A stretch of 64,000 bases of DNA from Acinetobacter sp. NIPH 298 (GTDB lineage: Bacteria > Pseudomonadota > Gammaproteobacteria > Pseudomonadales > Moraxellaceae): positions 372,001 through 436,000 of the forward strand of contig NZ_KB850054.1 in assembly GCF_000369505.1 (NCBI RefSeq), in the 5' to 3' direction. Positions 30,156 to 38,502 of this stretch are shown here, piece by piece. Under the pieces are notes generated by a model, which searched no databases, was not told the DNA's origin, and saw nothing but the letters and a program-made list of their open reading frames with translations. The stretch's first letter is position 1. Each line of letters opens with the position of its first letter. Position numbers and translations under genes: made by a program.

Positions 30156-30554
30156 TTACAAATAAAAGCCTAAAAATATTGACCTTTAATATCGGTTGAT
30201 TTTAAAGCGTGAACATTCACACTTTGATGGATTTTGCTGTTTAAGTGAAACGGAATCGACCCGTTTGATACTTCAATAAATCGTTTTGTTCCCCACTTCA
30301 TTGTTAGACAGTTATTTTTAATTATTAAGTTAATTGTTATACAGAATCGTACGTTTTAACTTACAAGGAGATAAGAGAAATGCTATTTTTCTCCACAATT
30401 GGTTGTGATAGAATGATCAGTATAAAGAGAAGAAAATTCTTTTCAGTTATATAAAAAAATGATGTGTGAATCTCATTCAGAGGGTTTGAATGATCGTAAA
30501 TAAAAAGATAAATAACAAAAATAAATGAAAATGAAAACAATAAAAATTAAGCGC
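30156..30554. other. AT-rich intergenic stretch without a clear gene
   Basis: About 400 bases of AT-rich DNA between the terminators at 30155 and 30555. Apart from one 24-codon ORF with a good ribosome site at 30380-30454, nothing coding, repetitive or structural could be supported. No mobile-element ends were found. Confidence 0.5.
30380..30454 (+). CDS. Possible 24-residue small protein
   Basis: ATG at 30380 is preceded by a strong AAGGAG (30365-30370) at nine bases spacing. It reads MLFFSTIGCDR... then a basic stretch (KRRKF) to TAA at 30452-30454. The peptide has a short hydrophobic start, one Cys and a cationic end. The ribosome site is better than that of many genes here, but the length is short enough to arise by chance and I know no homologue. 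Confidence 0.25.
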   Translation: MLFFSTIGCDRMISIKRRKFFSVI

Positions 30555-30583
30555 AAAGCCCAAGCTAAAACTTGGGCTTTTTT
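30555..30583. terminator. Terminator hairpin between the intergenic stretch and the hydrolase gene
   Basis: A 10-bp perfect stem (AAAGCCCAAG/CTTGGGCTTT, six-base loop) with T-run on the plus strand. On the minus strand it lies 24 bases after the hydrolase stop with only three U residues, so it may act in both directions. Confidence 0.7.
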
Positions 30584-30606
30584 GTATGGATTTGAATGTT
30601 AAATCA

Positions 30607-31905
30607 CTAAACCAAATCATTTTCCGTACGATCAGTTGCAAACAATGAGCGACGTTGATCTTTTGGGATTTTTGGACAATTGGTTGAGATTTGATAGAGG
30701 GTTTTTGCCAGAGCAGGTAAATGTGTTCCGACGACAGATTTCCCAGTCGTTAAAAGTGAGACACTGATATCACGCTCAGGATCAGCCCAGCATAAAATGT
30801 TAGAGAAACCGATATGTCCAAAAGCTTGTCCAGTCATCGGGCCAAATAAACCAATCGGGTTACTACCGAGCATAGGACCTAAAGCATAACGCATTGGTGC
30901 GAGTAAGGTGCGATCTAAACTGATCCCTGATGTTGGTAGCGTCGAACGAAAAACCGTTTTGGCACTCATGATTTGTTTGCCCTGATATTCACCACCACTC
31001 AACAACATTTCAAAGAAACGACCTGCTTGTTCGGCACTGGTGTAAATATTTCCTGCGGGGCAAATCGTATCCATAAACCGAGTATCGTTGGTGACATCAA
31101 CTGCAAGCTGCAAACCACCGCCCAATACACGATGCAGATAATGATCTGTACCCAAGCTTGGATGAATGCCTGTTGCGTAGTTGAGCGCGGCATCGGCACG
31201 ATATTCAGGTTTTAGACCATAGTTAAAGTAGTCCAAGCCCATTGGTTTTTCTATGTTTTCCGCCAAAAAATCACGAACGCTTTGACCTGTGACTCGCTGT
31301 ACAATTTCACCTAAAATGTAGCCAGCGGTGACGGCGTGATAGGCGAGATGCGTGCCTGAAGGGGATACAGGTTTGGCTGCACACAGCAGTTTTAAGATTT
31401 CTTCTTGATTAAACAGCAGTTCTGGTGTGACTTCACTGTCAATACGAGGAATGCCGCCGCGGTGGGAGAGTAAATGAAAAAGGGTCGCACGACGTTTCCC
31501 ATTTACGCCATATTCAGGAATATAGTAGCTAATCGGATCAAGTAAATTTAGATCACCGCGTTCATCTAACATATGAATCAGCATGGCGGTGACCATTTTA
31601 GATGCCGAAAATAAGCAAATAGGTGTGTCAGGTGTCCCGACTTTGGCATCGGCGGCTAAGCCATCAGGCGAGTTGCCTTGAGCATAACCAATACTACGGT
31701 TAATTAGAATTTGTCCTTTTCGACGTAGACACAAGGTAATCAGTGGATAGTTACCTGTTTTGTACAAGTGTTCGACACTATTCCAAATTTTTCCAATCTG
31801 AGCACTGGTCATTCCCCCGAGTTCAGCAGCAACTTCATCTTTAGAGCGAATGACTTGATTTAAATCATGGGGTACATAACAGGTATTGGTTGATAAAATT
31901 TTCAC
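30607..31905 (-). CDS. Serine hydrolase of the beta-lactamase/EstB family
   Basis: A 432-residue class C beta-lactamase-fold protein. The SxxK nucleophile motif is FSASKM (Ser100, Lys103) and the YxN-equivalent is Tyr189 in AYHAVTAGYILG, the YxxV/A form usual in EstB-type esterases. FGHIGFSN near the end stands in for the KTG box. No signal peptide is apparent (polar start MKILSTNTCYVPHD), so it is probably cytoplasmic, unlike AmpC. Most likely an esterase or peptidase-like hydrolase, not a resistance determinant. The gene is monocistronic. Confidence 0.82.
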   Translation of the reverse strand: MKILSTNTCYVPHDLNQVIRSKDEVAAELGGMTSAQIGKIWNSVEHLYKTGNYPLITLCLRRKGQILINRSIGYAQGNSPDGLAADAKVGTPDTPICLFSASKMVTAMLIHMLDERGDLNLLDPISYYIPEYGVNGKRRATLFHLLSHRGGIPRIDSEVTPELLFNQEEILKLLCAAKPVSPSGTHLAYHAVTAGYILGEIVQRVTGQSVRDFLAENIEKPMGLDYFNYGLKPEYRADAALNYATGIHPSLGTDHYLHRVLGGGLQLAVDVTNDTRFMDTICPAGNIYTSAEQAGRFFEMLLSGGEYQGKQIMSAKTVFRSTLPTSGISLDRTLLAPMRYALGPMLGSNPIGLFGPMTGQAFGHIGFSNILCWADPERDISVSLLTTGKSVVGTHLPALAKTLYQISTNCPKIPKDQRRSLFATDRTENDLV

Positions 31906-32028
31906 GATTCCCTCGCATTTTTTCGTTTTTCTTTCATTTCTGTCATAAATTGAAAACAGAACTTAGCTAGTGTGCATCTTTTTATACGGGCTGTCAGCTG
32001 CCGAAATGCCCGTGTCATTAAAACATTT

Positions 32029-32057
32029 TTGCAATATAGTCAGAGATCACTTAAAAT
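32029..32057 (+). promoter_or_regulatory. Sigma-70 promoter of rpsO
   Basis: TTGCAA (32029-32034), 17-base spacer, TAAAAT (32052-32057). The spacing is ideal and the elements are near consensus. Transcription would start near 32064, about 80 bases before rpsO. Confidence 0.75.
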
Positions 32058-32086
32058 AGCCAACTTGCTGTAGTGATGCACGGCAG

Positions 32087-32103
32087 TCAGTTCTTAGAAC
32101 TGA
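32087..32103 (+). promoter_or_regulatory. Hairpin in the rpsO leader, possible S15 autoregulation site
   Basis: Perfect 7-bp palindrome TCAGTTC/GAACTGA with a three-base loop in the short leader. rpsO of gammaproteobacteria is known to be repressed by S15 through a leader structure; whether this hairpin is that site is inference. Confidence 0.35.
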
Positions 32104-32143
32104 TCAATATCATTTATTTTTTTAAGCATCTCGGAGAAATCGA

Positions 32144-32413
32144 ATGGCTTTAACAAACGCAGATCGCGCAGAGATCATCGCTAAATTTGCTCGTGCTGAA
32201 AACGACACTGGTTCACCAGAAGTACAAGTTGCTTTATTGTCTGCTCAAATCAATGATTTACAGAGCCACTTTAAAGAACACAAACACGACCACCATAGTC
32301 GTCGTGGTTTGATTCGTATGGTTAACCAACGTCGTAAACTTCTTGACTATTTAAATGGTAAAGATCACGGTCGTTATGTTGCTTTGATCGGCGAACTAGG
32401 TTTACGTCGTTAA
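32144..32413 (+). CDS. rpsO: 30S ribosomal protein S15
   Basis: 89 residues, the standard length. The conserved blocks [46 protein letters not shown] and the closing [10 protein letters not shown] region are all present (shown here in parts). S15 is a primary 16S rRNA binding protein that organises the platform of the small subunit. Ribosome site TCGGAGAAATCG precedes the ATG. Followed by pnp, the classical rpsO-pnp pair. Confidence 0.98.
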   Translation: MALTNADRAEIIAKFARAENDTGSPEVQVALLSAQINDLQSHFKEHKHDHHSRRGLIRMVNQRRKLLDYLNGKDHGRYVALIGELGLRR

Positions 32414-32476
32414 TTCGATTTGGCTTTGTTTTCGGTATTTCGCATGTCACAGTGCTTTATCGCTGAGAAGAAAGTT

Positions 32477-32503
32477 TCACCTAATCTATCTTAGGTGATT
32501 TTA
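32477..32503 (+). terminator. Attenuating terminator between rpsO and pnp
   Basis: Perfect 8-bp stem TCACCTAA/TTAGGTGA with six-base loop followed by TTTTA. As in E. coli it would end most rpsO transcripts and let some continue into pnp. Confidence 0.75.
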
Positions 32504-32504
32504 T

Positions 32505-32530
32505 AGAAGGGGCGCATGTTCGCTCCTTCT
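32505..32530 (+). promoter_or_regulatory. pnp leader stem-loop, possible RNase III processing site
   Basis: A 10-bp stem (AGAAGGGGCG with CGCTCCTTCT, one G-U pair) ahead of pnp. In E. coli a leader hairpin cut by RNase III allows PNPase to limit its own mRNA. The position fits; the cleavage is inferred. Confidence 0.4.
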
Positions 32531-32666
32531 TTGTGTTTAACTTTTTTAAAAATCTTTGGTCTAGTGCGATGGCTTCTAAGCTTTGTCATTTATCTACACA
32601 GTAGTTGTAGTCTGAATGCCAAACCTTAGGGGTCTCACTAGAATTAAAACTAGGAAATTAAAATAC

Positions 32667-34760
32667 ATGTCAATGTTTAATATCATTCGTAAAGAATTCC
32701 AATTTGGTCAACATCAAGTTGTTTTAGAAACGGGTCGTGTTGCGCGTCAAGCGAATACTGTTGTTGTAACGATGGGTGGTGTCACTGTACTTGTGGCTGT
32801 CGTTGCTCAACCTAAAGCAAAAGCAGGGCAAGACTTCTTCCCACTTACTGTTAACTATCAAGAAAAACAATATGCTGCGGGTCGTATCCCAGGTGGTTAT
32901 GGCAAACGTGAAGGTCGTCAGTCTGAAGCTGAAACTTTAATTTCACGCCTCATTGACCGTCCAATCCGTCCATTGTTCCCAGAAGGTTTCTATAACGAAA
33001 TCCAAGTAACAGCAACGGTTATTTCTTCTGACAAAACGATGGATGCCGATATTGCTGCAATGCTTGGTACTTCAGCTGCAATGTCAATTGCATCTGTTCC
33101 ATTCCGTGGTCCAATCGCTGGTGCACGTGTTGGTTTGATCAACGGTGAATACGTTCTTAACCCGAACCATGAGCAGTTAAAAGAAAGCGATCTTGACCTT
33201 GTGGTTGCTGGTACAGAATCAGCAGTATTAATGGTTGAATCTGAAGCGAAAGAACTTTCAGAAGACCAAATGCTCGGTGCTGTACTTTTTGGTCATGACG
33301 AAATGCAAATCGCGATTCAAGCGATTAAAGAATTTGCTGCTGCTGCGGGTGCAGTTGAGTCAACTTGGGTTGCGCCAACTAAAAACGAAGCATTGCTTGA
33401 GCAATTAAAAGCAGCGTTTGAAGCTAAAATCTCTGATGCATATACCATTGCGGTGAAACAAGACCGTTATGCAGCACTTGATGCACTTTATGCAGAAGCA
33501 GTTGCACAGTTCGTTCCTGAAAATGACGAAACTGGTATTGCTGACGAAGTAAACGAATTATTTGAAGAGCTTAAATACCGTACCGTACGTGACAATATCT
33601 TGTCTGGTAAACCACGTATTGATGGTCGTGATACTGAAACAGTTCGTGGTATCGACGTTCAAGTGGGCGTATTAGGTCGTGCGCACGGTTCTGCATTATT
33701 CACACGTGGTGAAACGCAAGCTTTAGTGACAACGACTTTAGGTAATACACGTGATGCGTTGATGGTGGATACGCTTGCGGGTACTAAAACTGACAACTTC
33801 ATGTTGCACTATAACTTCCCTGCATACTCTGTAGGCGAGACAGGTCGTGAATCAGGTCCTAAACGTCGTGAAATCGGTCATGGTCGTTTAGCGCGTCGTG
33901 GTGTTCAGGCTGTTCTTCCTGCGGCAGATCGCTTCCCGTACGTGATTCGTATCGTATCTGATATCACTGAATCGAATGGTTCATCTTCAATGGCTTCTGT
34001 ATGTGGTGCTTCATTGTCACTTATGGATGCAGGTGTTCCATTGAAAGCGCCAGTTGCGGGTATCGCAATGGGTCTAGTGAAAGAAGGTGAGCGTTTTGCA
34101 GTTCTTTCTGACATCTTAGGTGATGAAGATCACTTAGGTGATATGGACTTTAAAGTTGCTGGTTCTGCCAATGGTATTACTGCACTTCAAATGGACATCA
34201 AGATTGAAGGCATCACTGAAGAAATCATGGAAGCTGCACTTAACCAAGCATTTGCTGGTCGTATGCACATCCTCAATGAAATGAACAAAGTCATTTCACG
34301 TGCGCGTCCTGAAATCAATGCACATGCACCGACATTTGAAGTGATCACCATTAACCCAGACAAAATCCGTGATGTGATTGGTAAAGGTGGCGCAACGATT
34401 CGTGCCATTACTGAAGAAACCAAAGCTGCGATTGATATCGAAGATAATGGTACAGTTCGCGTATTTGGTGAAACCAAAGCGGCTGCTAAAGCGGCGATTG
34501 CAAAAATCCAAGCGCTTACTGCTGAAGTTGAACCAGGTAAAATCTATGATGGCAAAGTGATTCGTATCGTTGAATTTGGTGCGTTTGTAAACATCATGCC
34601 AGGTACTGATGGTTTACTTCACATTTCACAAATCTCGAATGAGCGTATTGCGAATGTGTCTGATGTCTTGAAAGAAGGCCAAGAACTTAAAGTTCAGGTT
34701 GCTGATGTAGACAATCGTGGTCGTATCAAATTGACTATGAAAGATATTGAACAAGCGTAA
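32667..34760 (+). CDS. pnp: Polyribonucleotide nucleotidyltransferase (PNPase)
   Basis: 3'-5' phosphorolytic exoribonuclease of the degradosome. From the ATG at 32667 (AGGAAATTAAAATACATG) it is 697 residues; the frame is open 17 codons further upstream but without support. Two RNase PH domains with the all-alpha linker, the signature [20 protein letters not shown] and [20 protein letters not shown] are seen. They are followed by the KH domain ([15 protein letters not shown]) and the S1 domain ([21 protein letters not shown]) ending in LTMKDIEQA. Complete. Confidence 0.97.
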   Translation: MSMFNIIRKEFQFGQHQVVLETGRVARQANTVVVTMGGVTVLVAVVAQPKAKAGQDFFPLTVNYQEKQYAAGRIPGGYGKREGRQSEAETLISRLIDRPIRPLFPEGFYNEIQVTATVISSDKTMDADIAAMLGTSAAMSIASVPFRGPIAGARVGLINGEYVLNPNHEQLKESDLDLVVAGTESAVLMVESEAKELSEDQMLGAVLFGHDEMQIAIQAIKEFAAAAGAVESTWVAPTKNEALLEQLKAAFEAKISDAYTIAVKQDRYAALDALYAEAVAQFVPENDETGIADEVNELFEELKYRTVRDNILSGKPRIDGRDTETVRGIDVQVGVLGRAHGSALFTRGETQALVTTTLGNTRDALMVDTLAGTKTDNFMLHYNFPAYSVGETGRESGPKRREIGHGRLARRGVQAVLPAADRFPYVIRIVSDITESNGSSSMASVCGASLSLMDAGVPLKAPVAGIAMGLVKEGERFAVLSDILGDEDHLGDMDFKVAGSANGITALQMDIKIEGITEEIMEAALNQAFAGRMHILNEMNKVISRARPEINAHAPTFEVITINPDKIRDVIGKGGATIRAITEETKAAIDIEDNGTVRVFGETKAAAKAAIAKIQALTAEVEPGKIYDGKVIRIVEFGAFVNIMPGTDGLLHISQISNERIANVSDVLKEGQELKVQVADVDNRGRIKLTMKDIEQA

Positions 34761-34776
34761 TTAAGCTGAGCAATAC

Positions 34777-34806
34777 AAAAAAGTCCGCTAAATGCGGACT
34801 TTTTTT
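34777..34806. terminator. Bidirectional terminator between pnp and cbpM
   Basis: 12-bp symmetrical hairpin AAAAAAGTCCGC / GCGGACTTTTTT with a five-base loop; serves converging pnp (plus) and cbpM (minus). Confidence 0.9.
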
Positions 34807-35131
34807 AATGAAAATGCCTTAACTGTTTACGCAGTTGTTGTACTTCATCGATTAGATCCAGCATAACCGCAACTGCCGATAAACTCGCGTCAAAGTCGCG
34901 TTGTAAACGATAAGCACGACGTGCGCGAGCCACATCTTCACCAATAAATTGATAGCTTTGCGGATCAACTTGAACTTGCAAAATATCGTAATCAATCAGT
35001 TTGAGTACCCATTCTGTACTTTGACCACAAGTTTCAGCAAAGCGTTCAAGGTCTAGTGCCATTTGTTCATCAATGATTTCAATTTGGCAGTGACCATCAT
35101 ATTGGATTTCTTTGTATTGAATCGTTGTCAT
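34805..35131 (-). CDS. cbpM: Chaperone modulator CbpM
   Basis: A 108-residue MerR-like helical protein encoded directly after a CbpA-type DnaJ gene (11-base gap), as in many gammaproteobacteria. Family features are ETCGQSTEWVLKLIDYDIL, the FIGEDVARARRAYRLQRDFD block and a C-terminal helix LIDEVQQLRKQLRHF. CbpM binds the J domain of CbpA and inhibits its co-chaperone and DNA-binding activity. The call rests on both sequence pattern and neighbour. Confidence 0.88.
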   Translation of the reverse strand: MTTIQYKEIQYDGHCQIEIIDEQMALDLERFAETCGQSTEWVLKLIDYDILQVQVDPQSYQFIGEDVARARRAYRLQRDFDASLSAVAVMLDLIDEVQQLRKQLRHFH

Positions 35132-35142
35132 GATCTTACTCC

Positions 35143-36093
35143 TTATCTTGCACGAGGTTGGAAAGAGGAGAAAGCATCAGCAAATTGCTGATAGGCTTGT
35201 TGCTCTTGTTCACTATGTGCTGGTGGTAAAACGATGTTAATGATCAGATAAAGATGTCCTGCGATTTTGTTTGGAATGCCTTTATCTTTTAAACGTAATT
35301 GTTGCCCATTTTTTGCATTTTTAGGTAAATTGACATTAAGTTGTCCTGCGGGTGTATTCACCCCAATACTTTGTCCTAAACCAGCTTCCCAAGGACTGAC
35401 ATCAATGGTTTGGTATACATCTGCACCTTCTACACGGATGCGATCAGTATCATTGTATTGAATTTCAATATAAAGATCACCGTTTTCACCGCCGTTGATC
35501 CCGCTTTGTCCTTGACCATTTAAGCGGATCTGTTGACCTTCTTTCATTCCTTTTGGAATTTTAACCTCTAGTGTCTTACGCTGTATTTCAGGTTCACCAT
35601 AGGCATTGTAGGTTGGTATTTGCAAACTAATTTGTTGAGTTGAACCTTGATAGGCGACAGATAAATCGACTTGAATGCTGGCATGTTGATCTTCACCGCG
35701 ATAGCTACGTTGTTGGCGTTGCGAACGTTGTTGTCCACCACCAAATCCAGAACCGAAGCGACCAAATAAATCTTCAAAACCACTAAAGTCAGCATTGTCT
35801 CCCGAACTTTGACGATAAAATTGTGAACTATCAAATCCACTGCCTTGATTGTTATTTTGACTAAAACCAGCAAAGCCTTGTGGATGATCTAACATTTGAT
35901 CATATTCAGCTTTTTTTTCGGTGTTACTTAAGGTGTCATAAGCGACATTGATCGTTTGCATTTTGGCTTCAGCATCAGCCTCTTTGCTGACGTCAGGATG
36001 ATATTTCCGCGCCAGTTTACGATAGGCTTTTTTGATTTCGTCTGCTGAGGCATCGCGTGCCACACCCAGGTCTTCGTAATAATTCTTTGCCAT
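35143..36093 (-). CDS. cbpA: DnaJ-class co-chaperone CbpA
   Basis: A 316-residue type II/III J protein. The J domain (about 3-68) has YYEDLGVARDASADEIKKAY and HPD (KYHPDVSKEA). A Gly/Ser/Gln-rich linker follows (about 75-130), then two beta-rich DnaJ C-terminal domains. There is no Cys-rich zinc domain, which separates it from DnaJ. It stimulates DnaK ATPase and can coat DNA under stress in E. coli. Two-gene operon with cbpM. Confidence 0.92.
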   Translation of the reverse strand: MAKNYYEDLGVARDASADEIKKAYRKLARKYHPDVSKEADAEAKMQTINVAYDTLSNTEKKAEYDQMLDHPQGFAGFSQNNNQGSGFDSSQFYRQSSGDNADFSGFEDLFGRFGSGFGGGQQRSQRQQRSYRGEDQHASIQVDLSVAYQGSTQQISLQIPTYNAYGEPEIQRKTLEVKIPKGMKEGQQIRLNGQGQSGINGGENGDLYIEIQYNDTDRIRVEGADVYQTIDVSPWEAGLGQSIGVNTPAGQLNVNLPKNAKNGQQLRLKDKGIPNKIAGHLYLIINIVLPPAHSEQEQQAYQQFADAFSSFQPRAR

Positions 36094-36373
36094 AGTCTAT
36101 TGTCATAATGTTTTACTTTTATTCCATTATTTGACGATTGGGCAAGAAAGAATAGAGAGGATATGTGTTGATATTGTTTCAGTAAGAACCCATATGTTTT
36201 ACTGTATAAAGATCATCCGAAATGAGATTGTCCAAATGTTATACTAAATAAGTCTAATGTTTCTGTGATAGTAAATATTAGTCTGTCGTAATCAATGGTT
36301 GCTCAAAATCTAAAATTTAAATAAAAATTGTGTAAATGTAATAGAAGCGGGCATTTTAAAAGTAGGTGGTCGA

Positions 36374-36721
36374 ATGGATTCTCAAGAATTTGTAGAGAAA
36401 ATAAACAAATATATTTTCGATGAAAATTTAATTCTTTATAAGAAATTATTCTTTAATACAAGAATTGAAGATGTGAAAGATCCATACTGGAAAAAGGCAC
36501 AATCATTATTTGATTCTTTGCCTGAAGAGAATAAAGAAATTTTCTTTGAAATAATTCATCAAATCATGGTTGATACCACTTCAAATTTATTTGGAGTTTT
36601 GGATGGTACTAATGATTTAGGTGAGGGTGATTATGAGTTTAGTCTAAAAAATGGGGATGAAACGTTTGATGCTTGTTTACAAGATTATTTTCTTTCATAC
36701 ATAACAGAAAATAAAAAATAG
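36374..36721 (+). CDS. Small AT-rich protein, immunity-like, function unknown
   Basis: A 115-residue acidic soluble protein (DPYWKKAQSLFDSLPEENK at about 36-54, then an aliphatic helix with IIHQIMVDTTSNLFGVLDG). No signal peptide or membrane segment. Codon use is markedly AT-rich compared with flanking genes, which suggests later acquisition. Small acidic single-domain proteins of this shape are often orphan immunity proteins, but I cannot name a family. The ATG follows GGTGG at close spacing. It is followed by another orphan gene after 191 bases. Confidence 0.6.
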   Translation: MDSQEFVEKINKYIFDENLILYKKLFFNTRIEDVKDPYWKKAQSLFDSLPEENKEIFFEIIHQIMVDTTSNLFGVLDGTNDLGEGDYEFSLKNGDETFDACLQDYFLSYITENKK

Positions 36722-36912
36722 TATCTATAACATCAGAAGAAATTTATTCGTTTTTTTAAATTAGCAATCCAATTTGATAGGAAGTTTGATATTGAAGATT
36801 CCTATGTAAATAGATAAATAAAATTTGAGTTATGAGGGATGGTCATGGCTTACTGTATATGGTCTTATTTTAAATGTTAATTTTAATAGATGTTCGCACA
36901 TAGAGCTAAAAA

Positions 36913-37398
36913 ATGAGAAGAGCTATATTTCTTGTTGTTGGGTTATGCCTTATATACTTTATATACCAAATGTATAATCCTAAAAAAACATGTTTTTTAG
37001 ATAGTGCTATATGCATTTCAGAATTCAAATATTCTGATTCTGTTGAGCGGTCACTGTATTTGAATAATCATGACTTAGCTTCGGTACAGGAGAAACAATC
37101 GTGGATAAATCTACATTCTATTTATCCTGAAGGTGGTAATGGCTATTGGAACAATTGCAAGGCTATTTCTAAAGATATGGTTGTTTGTTCTTTCCAATCA
37201 CTTGTTAATATTCCTAGATGTAAGCCTTATAGTGTCAGTCGGTATCCAATAAAGAATTGGAAATTGGAACTTTACCAAATTCACTTGCTAGACAGACAAA
37301 ATTATCTTTTTAAGATTGAGCTTTATAAAGGACAGAAAACATCTTGGATGTTGAGTCAAAAAGTAAATTTAAATCAAGAAGTCTTGTGTGATCCATAA
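36913..37398 (+). CDS. Membrane-anchored protein of unknown function
   Basis: 161 residues. Begins with an N-terminal signal anchor (AIFLVVGLCLIYFIYQMY, about 4-21), then a periplasmic domain with six Cys after the anchor that could form disulfides. No conserved motif recognised. The gene is AT-rich like its upstream neighbour and the pair may have arrived together. A bidirectional terminator follows at 37429-37476. Confidence 0.6.
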   Translation: MRRAIFLVVGLCLIYFIYQMYNPKKTCFLDSAICISEFKYSDSVERSLYLNNHDLASVQEKQSWINLHSIYPEGGNGYWNNCKAISKDMVVCSFQSLVNIPRCKPYSVSRYPIKNWKLELYQIHLLDRQNYLFKIELYKGQKTSWMLSQKVNLNQEVLCDP

Positions 37399-37428
37399 TA
37401 CGTAATTATGGTTTTTAAATTAAAAATA

Positions 37429-37476
37429 AAAAAACAGACACTTCATATGTGACTTTCCATGAAATGTCTGTTTTTT
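37429..37476. terminator. Bidirectional terminator between the orphan gene and hslO
   Basis: Long stem: AAAAAACAGACA (37429-37440) with TGTCTGTTTTTT (37465-37476), and an inner TTCAT/ATGAA extension. Poly-A and poly-T flanks allow use from either strand. Confidence 0.85.
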
Positions 37477-37509
37477 GAAATTTGGCTATCAGCTTCAAGC
37501 TAATATCAA

Positions 37510-38382
37510 TTAACTCAAATGTTCACCAAATAAACCTAAAGCTTCTTCAGCGGTAAACTCGTAACGTGTGTTACAGCATTGGCAATCCATTTGAATTGGG
37601 TTTTGGATTTCAAGGGATTCATGCACCGCCGCTACACCAATTTGAATCAAAGCATTGGCACAACGCTCTCTAGAACAGGTACAACCAAATTTTAATTGCT
37701 CAGCCTCGGGCAAACGCACTTCTTCCTCATTATACAAACGATAAAGAATTTCATTGGCTGAAAGATCAGTGAGTTCTTCTGGCTTTAAGGTCTCAGTCAG
37801 CAGGGTTAAACGTGGCCATAAATCTTCATCAACGAACTCTTGTTCCTCTTCATTACGAGGAAGTAGTTGAATCAATAAACCACCTGAACGTTGACTATTG
37901 GTCGCTAGGACAATATGGGTTGGGATTTGTGCGGATAAATCATAGTATTGTATTAAACAACCTGCCAAAGTCGGTTTATCGAGTGGAACAATACCTTGAT
38001 AGCGTTCGCCATGTTCAGGTTCAATATTGATGAACAAAATTGGATTGGTCAATGATGCAAGCACCGTGCGACTATCTGTACCTTCGGCGAAGCGTGGATC
38101 TTCTTCATAATCAGCCAAAGCACGCACTTCACCTAAATGGTTACATTCCGCCATTGCCCATTTAAATGTGCCATTTGCTTGAATTTGTAAGCTAATACGC
38201 CCTTGGATTTTCATGGTGCTTGCAAGTAAGGCTGTTGCACTTAACATTTCACCCAATAAGCTTTGTACCGCAGGCATATACTCACGTTTCGCCAAAATGG
38301 TTTGCAGTGCTTCTTCTAAATGAACTATTTCACCGCGGATAGGACTATCTTCAATAAAAAAGCGTTGGCGTAAATCAGACAT
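37510..38382 (-). CDS. hslO: Redox-regulated chaperone Hsp33
   Basis: The ATG at 38382 (MSDLRQRFF) has GGAG eight bases upstream and gives 290 residues, the usual size; the open frame extends to 38415. The C-terminal zinc redox switch is visible as FGCTCSRERC and MDCQCCNTRYEF, the CxC...CxxC pattern. On oxidation the zinc is lost and the holdase is activated. The N-terminal domain shows the usual MLSATALLASTMKIQGRISLQ segment. Stands alone between the orphan genes and the antiporter. Confidence 0.95.
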   Translation of the reverse strand: MSDLRQRFFIEDSPIRGEIVHLEEALQTILAKREYMPAVQSLLGEMLSATALLASTMKIQGRISLQIQANGTFKWAMAECNHLGEVRALADYEEDPRFAEGTDSRTVLASLTNPILFINIEPEHGERYQGIVPLDKPTLAGCLIQYYDLSAQIPTHIVLATNSQRSGGLLIQLLPRNEEEQEFVDEDLWPRLTLLTETLKPEELTDLSANEILYRLYNEEEVRLPEAEQLKFGCTCSRERCANALIQIGVAAVHESLEIQNPIQMDCQCCNTRYEFTAEEALGLFGEHLS

Positions 38383-38502
38383 ATTTTTCTCCAGCACCCC
38401 GTATTGGGGAAACAAAGCAATGCTTTGCCTTGAAAAGCGCTTAGGGCTTTTATAAAAAGGTGAATGGTTATGCAGTCAATAATGGTGTCTGTTTGCTAAA
38501 AC

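Noticed and set aside
30607..31905. Annotating the serine hydrolase as an AmpC beta-lactamase
   Set aside because: There is no signal peptide, the second motif is YHA-V rather than YxN, and no KTG box is seen; EstB-like esterase fits better.
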